A DNA stretch of 46,098 bases from contig JAITLW010000229.1 in NCBI GenBank assembly GCA_031277715.1, forward strand, positions 1 to 46,098, given 5' to 3'. Source of the stretch: Sphingobacterium sp. (GTDB taxonomy: Bacteria; Bacteroidota; Bacteroidia; Sphingobacteriales; Sphingobacteriaceae). Below, in pieces: positions 10,301-18,717 of this stretch. Within the stretch, counting starts at the first letter, position 1. Each line of letters starts with the position of its first letter. The position numbers and the translations under genes were made by a program. Under the pieces are notes generated by a model, which saw only the letters and a program-made list of their open reading frames with translations, was not told the DNA's origin and did not search any database.

Positions 10301-10914
10301 ACAACTTCATCAATATCCCCCAGTTTGGCAGATAATACAACGCTCATATTTTCAGTCGCTCTTAGGGTTAAATCATTATATCCGATAGACTTAAATTGCA
10401 ATGATGCACCTTGTGACACATTCGACAGTGAAAAATAACCACGGTCGCTCGTAGATGTCCCTATTTTAGTTCCGACAATATGCACACTAACACCAGATAT
10501 AGAATTACCAAGACTGTCACGGACAGTTCCTGACACATTAATCACCTGCTGCTGGATAGGTTGCGAATCAGGCTGTTCATCAATCACAATCTTAGGAGCG
10601 CTACGTAATACAATATTTTTCCCTTCTTTTTTATAGGTGATATGTTGCCCACTCAAGATGTGATCTAAAAAAGGCTTTATAGGCATATTTACTACATTCA
10701 CTGATATTCGACGTGTCTCAGAGATAATGCTGCTACTTCCGGAAATAACATAACCTGTTTGCTTCTTTACCTCCGAAGCGATTTCTCTGATCGTTAGATT
10801 TTTCTTATTTAAGGTTATAGTCTGCGAATAAATGGATGCATTCACATGTACCAGCCCAATCAAAATAAGTATAATGGTAAGTTTCATCACACGTATAAAG
10901 TAATGTATTTTCAT
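7327..10914 (-). CDS. SusC/RagA-family TonB-linked outer membrane protein with N-terminal STN domain
   Basis: STN region ([25 protein letters not shown]), carboxypeptidase-regulatory-like domain, plug motif [30 protein letters not shown]. Confidence 0.97.
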   Translation of the reverse strand: [1195 protein letters not shown]

Positions 10915-11039
10915 TATTTTTGCTTTGGTTTGAATAATTCGTTAGTTGATATTTTTTGAGCCATTTGAGGGAGGTGTTGGTCGCACTTCCCTTACTTTTG
11001 AGACGCTGGTTCCAAACGTCATTAACTTCTTATTTTCTT

Positions 11040-12182
11040 CTATAGAGCTTTATTTGAAATAATTAACTTTCTATCCATCGAAACTTTGTAGTCCAACTTT
11101 GCACTTTCCAATAATTGAAGTACTGTAGCCAGATTATCGGACTTATAGGCCTGTCCAAAGAATGTCCCCTTAGGGATTTTTCCTTTATAAACGATATCTA
11201 GGTCATACCAGTCACTGATCTCCTGCATAATTTCTGTAAATGGCTTATCATCAAAATTAAACAAACCCGACCGCCAGGATATCGAAGCCTCTACGTCAGT
11301 TTCTTTTATAGTCATGCGAGAACCACTTACATAAGACTCCTGGCCAGGAAGAAGGAGGGTGTACTTATCATTTGCACTAGGGGCAACCTGTATCTTACCT
11401 TCTAAAAGGCTAGTGCGCTTTGCTATATTGGGATATGCTTTAACATTGAAATGTGTACCTAAAACTTCTATTTTTTGACCTTCACTCTGCACAATGAATG
11501 GCACTTTTTTATTCTTAGCTACTTCAAAGTAAGCTTCACCTTTTAAATATATCTCGCGTTTGCTCCGTCCATACGGTTGAGTAATCGTAATTTCGGATGC
11601 TGTATTCAACCAAACTTTGGTACCGTCTGGAAGTGAAAAACTATACGTTTGCCCTTTTGCTGTTGTAGCAGTCAGTTTATCATATTCTACTGATGAACCA
11701 TCTTCCACCGCACTACCGTCATCATATTTCAAACTACCGTCGCCAATTACGACACCTTCCTGAAGATCACTTAATGCTATTGTTTTTCCATTGGAAAGCG
11801 TAATCGTCGCGCCATTTCCTTTTGAGTTACTGATATCTTCTGTTGGAATGGTAGCCAGAACATCACCTACCGCCTGTCGCTTCTGTAAATCGGTATAAGA
11901 CCACCAACAGAAAAGAAGAATTACAGCTGCCGCAGCTGTAATCCCCATCCGAAAGTATACCTTTCGGATACCCATCTCTTTTTTAACCCTGTTTTTATGA
12001 GCTAAATAGGAATCCATCGCTTCTGCAATCCGTTGGGTAGACGATTCTATCTCTTCTCTAGAAACCGCTGTATAACCAGATTTATAGTCATTTAAAAATC
12101 CAGCTTCAACAATTGCATTTTCATTGGAGGTACTACTCCCTTCAATATATTTATTAATAAGACTTTCAGCGTTGTCCTTCAT
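11040..12182 (-). CDS. FecR-family anti-sigma factor
   Basis: Single TM segment; LPDGTKVWLNTASEITITQPYGRSKREIYLKGEAYFEVAKNKKVPFIVQSEGQKIEVLGTHFNVKAY signature. Confidence 0.96.
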   Translation of the reverse strand: MKDNAESLINKYIEGSSTSNENAIVEAGFLNDYKSGYTAVSREEIESSTQRIAEAMDSYLAHKNRVKKEMGIRKVYFRMGITAAAAVILLFCWWSYTDLQKRQAVGDVLATIPTEDISNSKGNGATITLSNGKTIALSDLQEGVVIGDGSLKYDDGSAVEDGSSVEYDKLTATTAKGQTYSFSLPDGTKVWLNTASEITITQPYGRSKREIYLKGEAYFEVAKNKKVPFIVQSEGQKIEVLGTHFNVKAYPNIAKRTSLLEGKIQVAPSANDKYTLLLPGQESYVSGSRMTIKETDVEASISWRSGLFNFDDKPFTEIMQEISDWYDLDIVYKGKIPKGTFFGQAYKSDNLATVLQLLESAKLDYKVSMDRKLIISNKAL

Positions 12183-12316
12183 CTATTTTTTTTGGTTAGC
12201 AATACAGAATATAACGGCTGTATACAAGTAAGTCAGCTAACTAGGGCTTAGGGCCTAAAAAATAAATCACTTTTTATAAAAAAAACAACAACACACTGAC
12301 ATAGAAACGTTTAAAA

Positions 12317-12895
12317 CTATAACGATTGGAGAAGATAAAGCAAAATAGCACTTAGAGGCAACTTGCCTCTTAATATTTTAAGTGCATGATTGATATGATT
12401 CTTAACCGTTTTTTCTGACAAATTTAATTTGCCCGCTATTTCTCGATGTGATAGGCCCGCATTACGACTCAACTCAAACACCTCTCTCATTTTGTCGGGG
12501 AGCTTCGATACTTCCTTTTCAACGAGATTGATCAACTCCTTTTCATTCAAATATTCATCCACACTATAATCAACTTCATTGATAAACTTTTGAAAAATTG
12601 ACACGTAATCGGATCTGATTTTTTTGTGTGCGACAAGATTTAGGAATTTATAACGCACAGCTGCGTACAGATAAGATGATATTGTTCCTTTTAACTCTAA
12701 CCTCTCGGCATTTTCCCAAAGTGATATAAAAACGTCTTGTACAAGATCCTCGGCTTCGCTTATATCATGGGTCATATTTTTCGCGAATGAATACAGTACC
12801 CTCTTATAGCGTTCAAATAGCTCTCTAAACGCTTCCTGATCTCTCTGCCTTAACAGCGACGCTAGCTCACTATCTGTAGTATGACCGTAATTCAT
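12317..12895 (-). CDS. RNA polymerase ECF-type sigma-70 factor (start trimmed to MNYGHTTDSEL; ORF track starts at 12958)
   Basis: Sigma-70 region 2 (AEDLVQDVFISLWENAERL) and region 4 (LPDKMREVFELSRNAGLSHREIAGKLNLSEKTVKNHINHALKIL). Internal ATG at 12895-12893 fits the family N-terminus better. Confidence 0.94.
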   Translation of the reverse strand: MNYGHTTDSELASLLRQRDQEAFRELFERYKRVLYSFAKNMTHDISEAEDLVQDVFISLWENAERLELKGTISSYLYAAVRYKFLNLVAHKKIRSDYVSIFQKFINEVDYSVDEYLNEKELINLVEKEVSKLPDKMREVFELSRNAGLSHREIAGKLNLSEKTVKNHINHALKILRGKLPLSAILLYLLQSL

Positions 12896-13066
12896 AATTA
12901 TTAGGCTCGCAATATAATGTAAATCTACGTAACTAAAGACTGAAACTATGTTTGACATGCTCCATTTTTTATATCAAAGCTCTTTCACACATCTCGCACC
13001 TAAAATATACCAGCAATTTAAAACTGAATGAAACTTCAAAATTAATGATGATAATATCCTTGAGAA

Positions 13067-13373
13067 CAAGCTTATTACTCCAGCGAATCCGGCAAGGATG
13101 TACTGCGTCTAAACCATAGGGAGAAAAAGAAATAGAACTAGGGCAGGATATATATAGTAGATAAAAATCAAAATGGAGACTTTGCAGATGAGACCATAAT
13201 GAAGCTTGAAACACTAAGCCTACAAGAGCCTATAGAGTAATAAGCTAACCGAAATTTATGGCATTGTCAAATATCCGACCTGTATATTGATAGACCCAGA
13301 AGGTAACATCGTCGAAAAAGATATTGCGACACATGAGCTGATAGATGTACTGCTCAGACGTCAATTGCTTTAG
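13067..13373 (+). pseudogene. decayed TlpA/thioredoxin-like gene: central and C-terminal fragments
   Basis: Hand translation: 13142-13240 gives GRIYIVDKNQNGDFADETIMKLETLSLQEPIE*. Shifted frame 13242-13373 gives KLTEIYGIVKYPTCILIDPEGNIVEKDIATHELIDVLLRRQLL*, a typical C-terminal half of a TlpA fold. In-frame stops and a frameshift separate the fragments; the 13067 boundary is uncertain. Confidence 0.65.
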
Positions 13374-13420
13374 ATCGAACCTTTGTGGAAATGTTGCCAT
13401 TTTATCGACAGGAAATCAAT

Positions 13421-13499
13421 ATGAAAAAACATACCGTGCTGGTTATTAATCCTAATCGTTGCGATGTTTTTAGGATCGTCCTGGATGAATTGTATCTAA
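13421..13499 (+). pseudogene. truncated, frame-disrupted signal-peptide start of a second lost gene
   Basis: ATGAAAAAACATACCGTG (MKKHTV) is followed, only after a frame shift, by WLLILIVAMFLGSSWMNCI*, a hydrophobic signal-peptide core. Confidence 0.5.
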
Positions 13500-14371
13500 A
13501 ACCGAACCCAACAGGATATAGGTAAATGATCCGAAGGGTAACGATTGTCCCCATATACATCCGAATACACTTCGTAGTCGGATACTGCAGTAGTTTTGTT
13601 CACAAAGGTATAATCTATGCGTCCCCCCGGCTCCCCTTGAAAGACACCACCCGGAAAAGCAGTTCCTACCTTGCCTTTAGTACCATTGACTGATGCCTCA
13701 TAGCTATCCACAAATACCGCTTTCATCGCCTTTACCTGACTACTGCTGGGCTCTGAATTGAAATCCCCCACAACCAGCACAGGATATGTGCCTGCTATCT
13801 CTTGAATCTTGCGCACCATAAGGGGACCTGACTCCCGTCGAGCGACCTCATTACGCCAATAGAAATGGGCGTTAAAGAAATAGAAACTCTTGCCACTTTT
13901 TTTATCTTTCATCTTGGTCCACTGGCAGACGCGACGATCGGTAGCATCCCAGCCGACACTCGGAACATCAGGTGTCTCACTGAGCCAGAAAACGCCAGAG
14001 TCTAAAAGCTCAAAATGAGCCGTTTTATAAAGCACTGCGCAGGTATGCAGCTTACCATCCTTACCGCCATAACCTACCTCTACCTTAGCAAAGCCCGGCA
14101 ATAGCTGCAACAGCTCCTGCATCTGTGTGACACTTCCCTCCTGCGTACCCAGCAGGTCAAAGCTGTGACTTTTGATCAGGTCAGAAAGTGGCTCCTTGCG
14201 CAAAGCCCAGGCATTGCCCGTCTTCTGATCTGCGACCGCATCGTACCGAATATTATAGCTAGCCACCTTAAACTGTGTTAAACCATTATTACCCTGACGC
14301 AAATAGCTATTGGGACCTTTACAACCCAAAAAAATAATCGATAGAATTAAGTATAATAGAACTCTGTTCAT
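13496..14371 (-). CDS. endonuclease/exonuclease/phosphatase (EEP) family protein
   Basis: ASYNIRYD...LLGTQEG...VVGDFNSEPSS...YPSDHLPISC motifs; lipoprotein-like signal ending FLGC. Confidence 0.93.
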   Translation of the reverse strand: MNRVLLYLILSIIFLGCKGPNSYLRQGNNGLTQFKVASYNIRYDAVADQKTGNAWALRKEPLSDLIKSHSFDLLGTQEGSVTQMQELLQLLPGFAKVEVGYGGKDGKLHTCAVLYKTAHFELLDSGVFWLSETPDVPSVGWDATDRRVCQWTKMKDKKSGKSFYFFNAHFYWRNEVARRESGPLMVRKIQEIAGTYPVLVVGDFNSEPSSSQVKAMKAVFVDSYEASVNGTKGKVGTAFPGGVFQGEPGGRIDYTFVNKTTAVSDYEVYSDVYGDNRYPSDHLPISCWVRF

Positions 14372-14400
14372 GACTGTTATTTAAATGTGCTTATCCGAAA

Positions 14401-14434
14401 AAAGGGTATGTCCGAAAAGTCAGACATACCCTTT
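14401..14434 (-). terminator. Rho-independent terminator downstream of the 14451..15635 EEP gene
   Basis: Perfect 12-bp stem AAAGGGTATGTC / GACATACCCTTT with T-run on the minus strand. Confidence 0.85.
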
Positions 14435-14450
14435 AGAAAACATTATTTCC

Positions 14451-15635
14451 CTATTTCACAGCAAAATGCATCAGGAATGGATAGTGATCCGAAGCTAAAT
14501 TGGTATAAGGATCCTGAAGTATCTCTGCATAATCGCACTGCTGCGAAAGCATATCCGAGAGATAACTGTAATCGAGTCTGAAACCTAGAAAATCAGCAGC
14601 CAGGTAATCTGAACGCGTAGGAAAACTCGCTTTGTAAAAAGTATTTCCATTCAACGTAACAGCATCCTTAAAACCGCTATCTTCAAAAAGATTCATCGTA
14701 CGGTAATCAAAAGGAACACGGGCTGGACGGTATTTTTTCATACTCGCCGTCCAGAACTTGGACCCCAGTAGCTGCTCATCAACAGGAGAGATCGAATTGA
14801 AATCACCCGAAATAAGAACCGGACCATTCGTAGTCTTCATTTTTGCCTGCGCTATGACATGTTCTGCTTCCTGCAAAACCAGATCATTGCTTTGGGATGA
14901 GAAGTGCACGGCAAATATATTGAGCCCCGATGTCTCTGCACTGATATAACCGTGTACACGGTAAGGAGAGAATTTACTCGTGATAAATACCCGCTCTATA
15001 TTTTCAATCTCCTGCTTGGAAGTGATTCCTGTAGGATAGCCATCCTCTTTGAGCAATACGCTGAAGTCGTGTCCATAAGTTTTGGCTAACGCGCTAAGGT
15101 CTCCATGTTTAAAACTAACCAGCTCCTGAAAAACGATAACATCGGGATCCAATTGGGATACCCAGGCTGTAAACCGCTCCATATTGCCTTTATTCTTCCA
15201 CTCGAAACCATCCTTAACATTGTAGGACAGTACGGTCAGCCCCGTCTTCGGTGTAAGGACAATCGGCACTGTCTTAACATCTGGCTTCAGCACCACATCT
15301 TTATACACGGGGTTGTAACCTTTCTTCAGAACAGTAATCCGCGCCTCGGTCTCCACAAATATTTTATACGGAAGCTCCCCTTCGGACACAACAGCATGTG
15401 TTCGGGGCACCAGCATATTGATATCAGGTCGTTTCCTGGAGATAATAATTGTCGCCTCACCAGCGATGCGCTCATTATTCTCATTGACCAGCTGTACCAG
15501 CACCTCAGTAGAAGTTACTTTAGAATCCTCTCCCGGAGTTGGCTCGGAATCTTTACTGCAACTGCTGCCGATAAACAAGAGCACACAGGCGTAAAAAAAC
15601 AGGGTTATGTTTTGCTTATGAATAAGTCTCATCAT
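14451..15635 (-). CDS. EEP-family lipoprotein with N-terminal beta-sandwich (carboxypeptidase-regulatory-like) domain
   Basis: Lipobox GSSC; N-terminal LVNENNERIAGEATI...KKGYNPVYKDVVLKP; EEP motifs SYNVKDGFEW, VFQEL, ISGDFNS, ASDHYPFLMHF. Confidence 0.9.
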   Translation of the reverse strand: MMRLIHKQNITLFFYACVLLFIGSSCSKDSEPTPGEDSKVTSTEVLVQLVNENNERIAGEATIIISRKRPDINMLVPRTHAVVSEGELPYKIFVETEARITVLKKGYNPVYKDVVLKPDVKTVPIVLTPKTGLTVLSYNVKDGFEWKNKGNMERFTAWVSQLDPDVIVFQELVSFKHGDLSALAKTYGHDFSVLLKEDGYPTGITSKQEIENIERVFITSKFSPYRVHGYISAETSGLNIFAVHFSSQSNDLVLQEAEHVIAQAKMKTTNGPVLISGDFNSISPVDEQLLGSKFWTASMKKYRPARVPFDYRTMNLFEDSGFKDAVTLNGNTFYKASFPTRSDYLAADFLGFRLDYSYLSDMLSQQCDYAEILQDPYTNLASDHYPFLMHFAVK

Positions 15636-15641
15636 CTCGTA

Positions 15642-17318
15642 TTAATTTTTTGATAGTCTAAAGTTGGCAAAATGATAGATGATATCTTTTGCCGGTTTAT
15701 ACCCTCCTGTAATAGCAGGCTCGCCCCCCATGTTGATGACAATAACACGGTTGTGCTTGCCCTTCATCTGGCTGATATCGATTTTCATATCGACCCATTT
15801 TCCAAGTTGGCTATCCGTAAGTTTATTGGCATTTTTATCAGGCTGCCACAGTTCCTGTCCATAAGGATGCTCTGTCGGGAATCCCCAGATTCGATTCATA
15901 AAACGAGGCCAGATCGCTCGATAATTGTCGTACACACCAGGGAAGAAACTTTTGTCCTGAGCAAAAACTTTAAATTTCAAATAAGGATATAGTTCCGAGT
16001 TAAACTGATAATCTAAAGGAAGCTTGAAAATAAAAGAAGCGGCACGATCGCGGAGCGTTACTTTCATCACGTTACGTAGATCACTGCCTGCTGGAAAAGT
16101 GGTAGGTTTGATATCTAAATCCACTTTCCAGAGTGCTGCTTCCAACAGACCATTGATAAAAAAGGCCGATGGTAGATCCGCATCAGTACTGGTCTGCACC
16201 AGCTCTACCTTACCTGACGCTACAAACGGAGTCAGCAGCTGATCTATACCCAGTGAATAAGGGATATACTTGACTTTCTTGACCAAATCATTCTCTAATA
16301 AGTCAATCAAAAAGCGTGCATTGACCTCAGACATATCTCCCGAACGACGTACATACGATAAAAATGGACCGCCACCTACCGTAGCAACAACAGCATTGCG
16401 GTTGTACGAGGTCTTCGTCATCTCAAAAAGAGTGCCCCCAGTAAGATCAATTTCATCTAGATCAGTGAAATAGAAAAGATCCTGCAAGGTTTTGGTATGT
16501 ATCGGAAAGGTTAATTTCTTGATATTAGCTACACCTACTTGATTGAAGGTAGTCACTCCATTTTTATTCAAGATATCAGCTTCTGCCGGTAAAAAAGGAG
16601 TCGTCGATGAAGGCATAAAGAAACTCACTTTCTGACTCAAAACAACGGTATCGAGAATCTCAACTCCATTAACTTTGGGCACCACACGATAATCAACATC
16701 GACGTTAACTTCATCCCCGGTTTTGAGGTTTTTCGCAAAAATACGAGGATTCACATCGCGCTGGCCTTTATTTTCGACTCCGAATTGATCCTCGTACGCA
16801 AACTCTAGATCACAATAGGTGAGCAATATGGAGGAGATATTATCAGCCCAATCCAATACCGCAGCAGAAGGAGATGCGAATATCCGGGGCGACTGCACCG
16901 CAATAGTCGTCAACTCATTATTGGTATAAGGAATCAAGGCGATCTCCTGTGGCACAGATTTGTTCCCATACTGATCTTCTGTATAGACCTTAAATCGGTA
17001 CAACTTGGACATCTTTAAGTTAGGTATGTTGACCCAAGAAACGACAGAATCTATTACGATGCGCTCTTTGTCATACTCGACGACCGTCTTACTGGCTTTA
17101 CCGAGATAAATCTGATCGCCCGTAACACGTCCCGCCTTCATCAGATCGAGTTCGACACGTTCAAACCCAACTTTACCCGATATGGTATCAAACTTAGCAG
17201 GATATACTTTCTCTCCACCAAAAGGCTCAACGTTATCGTAAATCCCCTTACAGGAATAAGTCACGAATATGCCCAACCAGGCAACGAGACTCCATAAAAC
17301 AATATTTTTCATTATCAT
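15642..17318 (-). CDS. DUF4998-like SusCD-associated surface lipoprotein
   Basis: Lipobox YSC; GRVTGDQIYLGKASKT...YRFKVYTEDQYGNKSVPQEIALIPYT resembles DUF4998 proteins of Bacteroidota Sus loci. Confidence 0.7.
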   Translation of the reverse strand: MIMKNIVLWSLVAWLGIFVTYSCKGIYDNVEPFGGEKVYPAKFDTISGKVGFERVELDLMKAGRVTGDQIYLGKASKTVVEYDKERIVIDSVVSWVNIPNLKMSKLYRFKVYTEDQYGNKSVPQEIALIPYTNNELTTIAVQSPRIFASPSAAVLDWADNISSILLTYCDLEFAYEDQFGVENKGQRDVNPRIFAKNLKTGDEVNVDVDYRVVPKVNGVEILDTVVLSQKVSFFMPSSTTPFLPAEADILNKNGVTTFNQVGVANIKKLTFPIHTKTLQDLFYFTDLDEIDLTGGTLFEMTKTSYNRNAVVATVGGGPFLSYVRRSGDMSEVNARFLIDLLENDLVKKVKYIPYSLGIDQLLTPFVASGKVELVQTSTDADLPSAFFINGLLEAALWKVDLDIKPTTFPAGSDLRNVMKVTLRDRAASFIFKLPLDYQFNSELYPYLKFKVFAQDKSFFPGVYDNYRAIWPRFMNRIWGFPTEHPYGQELWQPDKNANKLTDSQLGKWVDMKIDISQMKGKHNRVIVINMGGEPAITGGYKPAKDIIYHFANFRLSKN

Positions 17319-17383
17319 ATCGCTATTAAGGGATGTGCTTATATAGTAGACTAAAGCCCCTCTATAAGCACCCCTGTTACTAC

Positions 17384-18673
17384 TTAATTTGTGGCTTTGC
17401 GGCCATAAAGTGTTATCTCCGAAAGTGCATTTGCATTGGTTCCTGTAGAATGGGACAGGAAGTCCGATATGGCTTCATAGCGAAACCATCGTGTCTTTTT
17501 CGTAAAAGTCGGGAAGTCGGGATACATGTAAGCCATATCTCCGGCCTGACCGGCCTTCACAAAATCTAAATCGCTAGGCACTAATGGTATCGGAATCTGA
17601 TGGTAGCGGATCAGCACCCATTCCTTGGTATCCTCATCCCAATAGTACATATTATAAGAACCCACATTCTCCGAGCGGTAATACTGACCCCTGATACCTA
17701 GCGAAGCTGCGCCGTAGCGACGCTGATGAGTCACTACGCGGCTCAATTCGTAATAGTCTCCTAGATCAATCATGAGGTTCCAAGGAGTATTCTTATCCGC
17801 TAGATTCCCCGTGCGCCCACGCCCACCAGTATGCATAAAGTTAAAATCTTCACCGCTATTGATAATTCCATCTATTGTATAGCGTGTACGGCCTTCTTTA
17901 TCATTACCGAAAACCATAGGGATACCACCTACAGAATCATTTTCATTTGGTAGTTTCCATATATTCTTAGGAATTAACTCATCCTTTAATAGGATCACCT
18001 CGCCCTTTTCTATAGGCTCGGTAATATTCCCATAGTTATCCTCTACGCGGACCTTTACACTGACCTTGTCCGAAACAACCTCGTCCAAATCATAAATAAA
18101 CTGCCGGTCAGTCTCGGCTTTAGAGCTGAAGATCGTGGTCACTTTTCTCGCTCCGGATTTATCCGAGAATTCAAAATCAACATACACATTTATATTCTGC
18201 TTTAACTCATTCCCCCAATCCACAAAGAAGGACCCAAAGCCCGGTCTTACTTCCAGCGAACGAGCCACACGCTGATACGCTGGCTCTAAGGGCTCTATAT
18301 TGACAGCCAGTGGAGTGGAGCGGTTACCAGCTCTATCCACAGCATACAGACGTATCGAATGCATATCCGTATCAGGAAGCCCATAGACATCCAAGGAGTC
18401 TACAAAATAAGAGGCATTGAACCTAAATGTCTTTCCTTTGCTGTTGGTATATTCGGCCTCTACAGCCAAGAGATCTTCATCATCAGGCAGCCGATAGAAA
18501 AATCGGGCACCCCCATAGAGGGCTTTATAATATTTGAGCACAACCGGCCCCGGCGGTGTACTATCATCAATGTTAATATTGTACCGGTCTTTCTCCTTAC
18601 AGGAGAAAACCAATGCCAAGAGTAATACACATACAATGGCATTAAAAAAGTTCTTTATCTGTCTATGACTCAT
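17384..18673 (-). CDS. DUF4959/DUF5126/DUF5000-like (discoidin-like C-terminus) SusCD-associated lipoprotein
   Basis: Lipobox FSC; STPPGPV...YYKALYGGARFFYRLPDDEDLLAVEAEY N-terminus; C-terminal NLMIDLGDYYELSRVVTHQRR discoidin-like strand pattern. Confidence 0.78.
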   Translation of the reverse strand: MSHRQIKNFFNAIVCVLLLALVFSCKEKDRYNINIDDSTPPGPVVLKYYKALYGGARFFYRLPDDEDLLAVEAEYTNSKGKTFRFNASYFVDSLDVYGLPDTDMHSIRLYAVDRAGNRSTPLAVNIEPLEPAYQRVARSLEVRPGFGSFFVDWGNELKQNINVYVDFEFSDKSGARKVTTIFSSKAETDRQFIYDLDEVVSDKVSVKVRVEDNYGNITEPIEKGEVILLKDELIPKNIWKLPNENDSVGGIPMVFGNDKEGRTRYTIDGIINSGEDFNFMHTGGRGRTGNLADKNTPWNLMIDLGDYYELSRVVTHQRRYGAASLGIRGQYYRSENVGSYNMYYWDEDTKEWVLIRYHQIPIPLVPSDLDFVKAGQAGDMAYMYPDFPTFTKKTRWFRYEAISDFLSHSTGTNANALSEITLYGRKATN

Positions 18674-18717
18674 TATCGTTCCTATATAGGTAATACACTA
18701 AATATTAATACAACGGC

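Noticed and set aside
12969-13214. 81-aa minus-strand ORF upstream of the ECF sigma gene
   Set aside because: No signal or domain pattern; antisense to plus-strand pseudogene fragments, so most likely chance.
15105-15653. 182-aa plus-strand ORF opposite the EEP gene
   Set aside because: Antisense to a strongly supported EEP coding region, with no recognisable domain.
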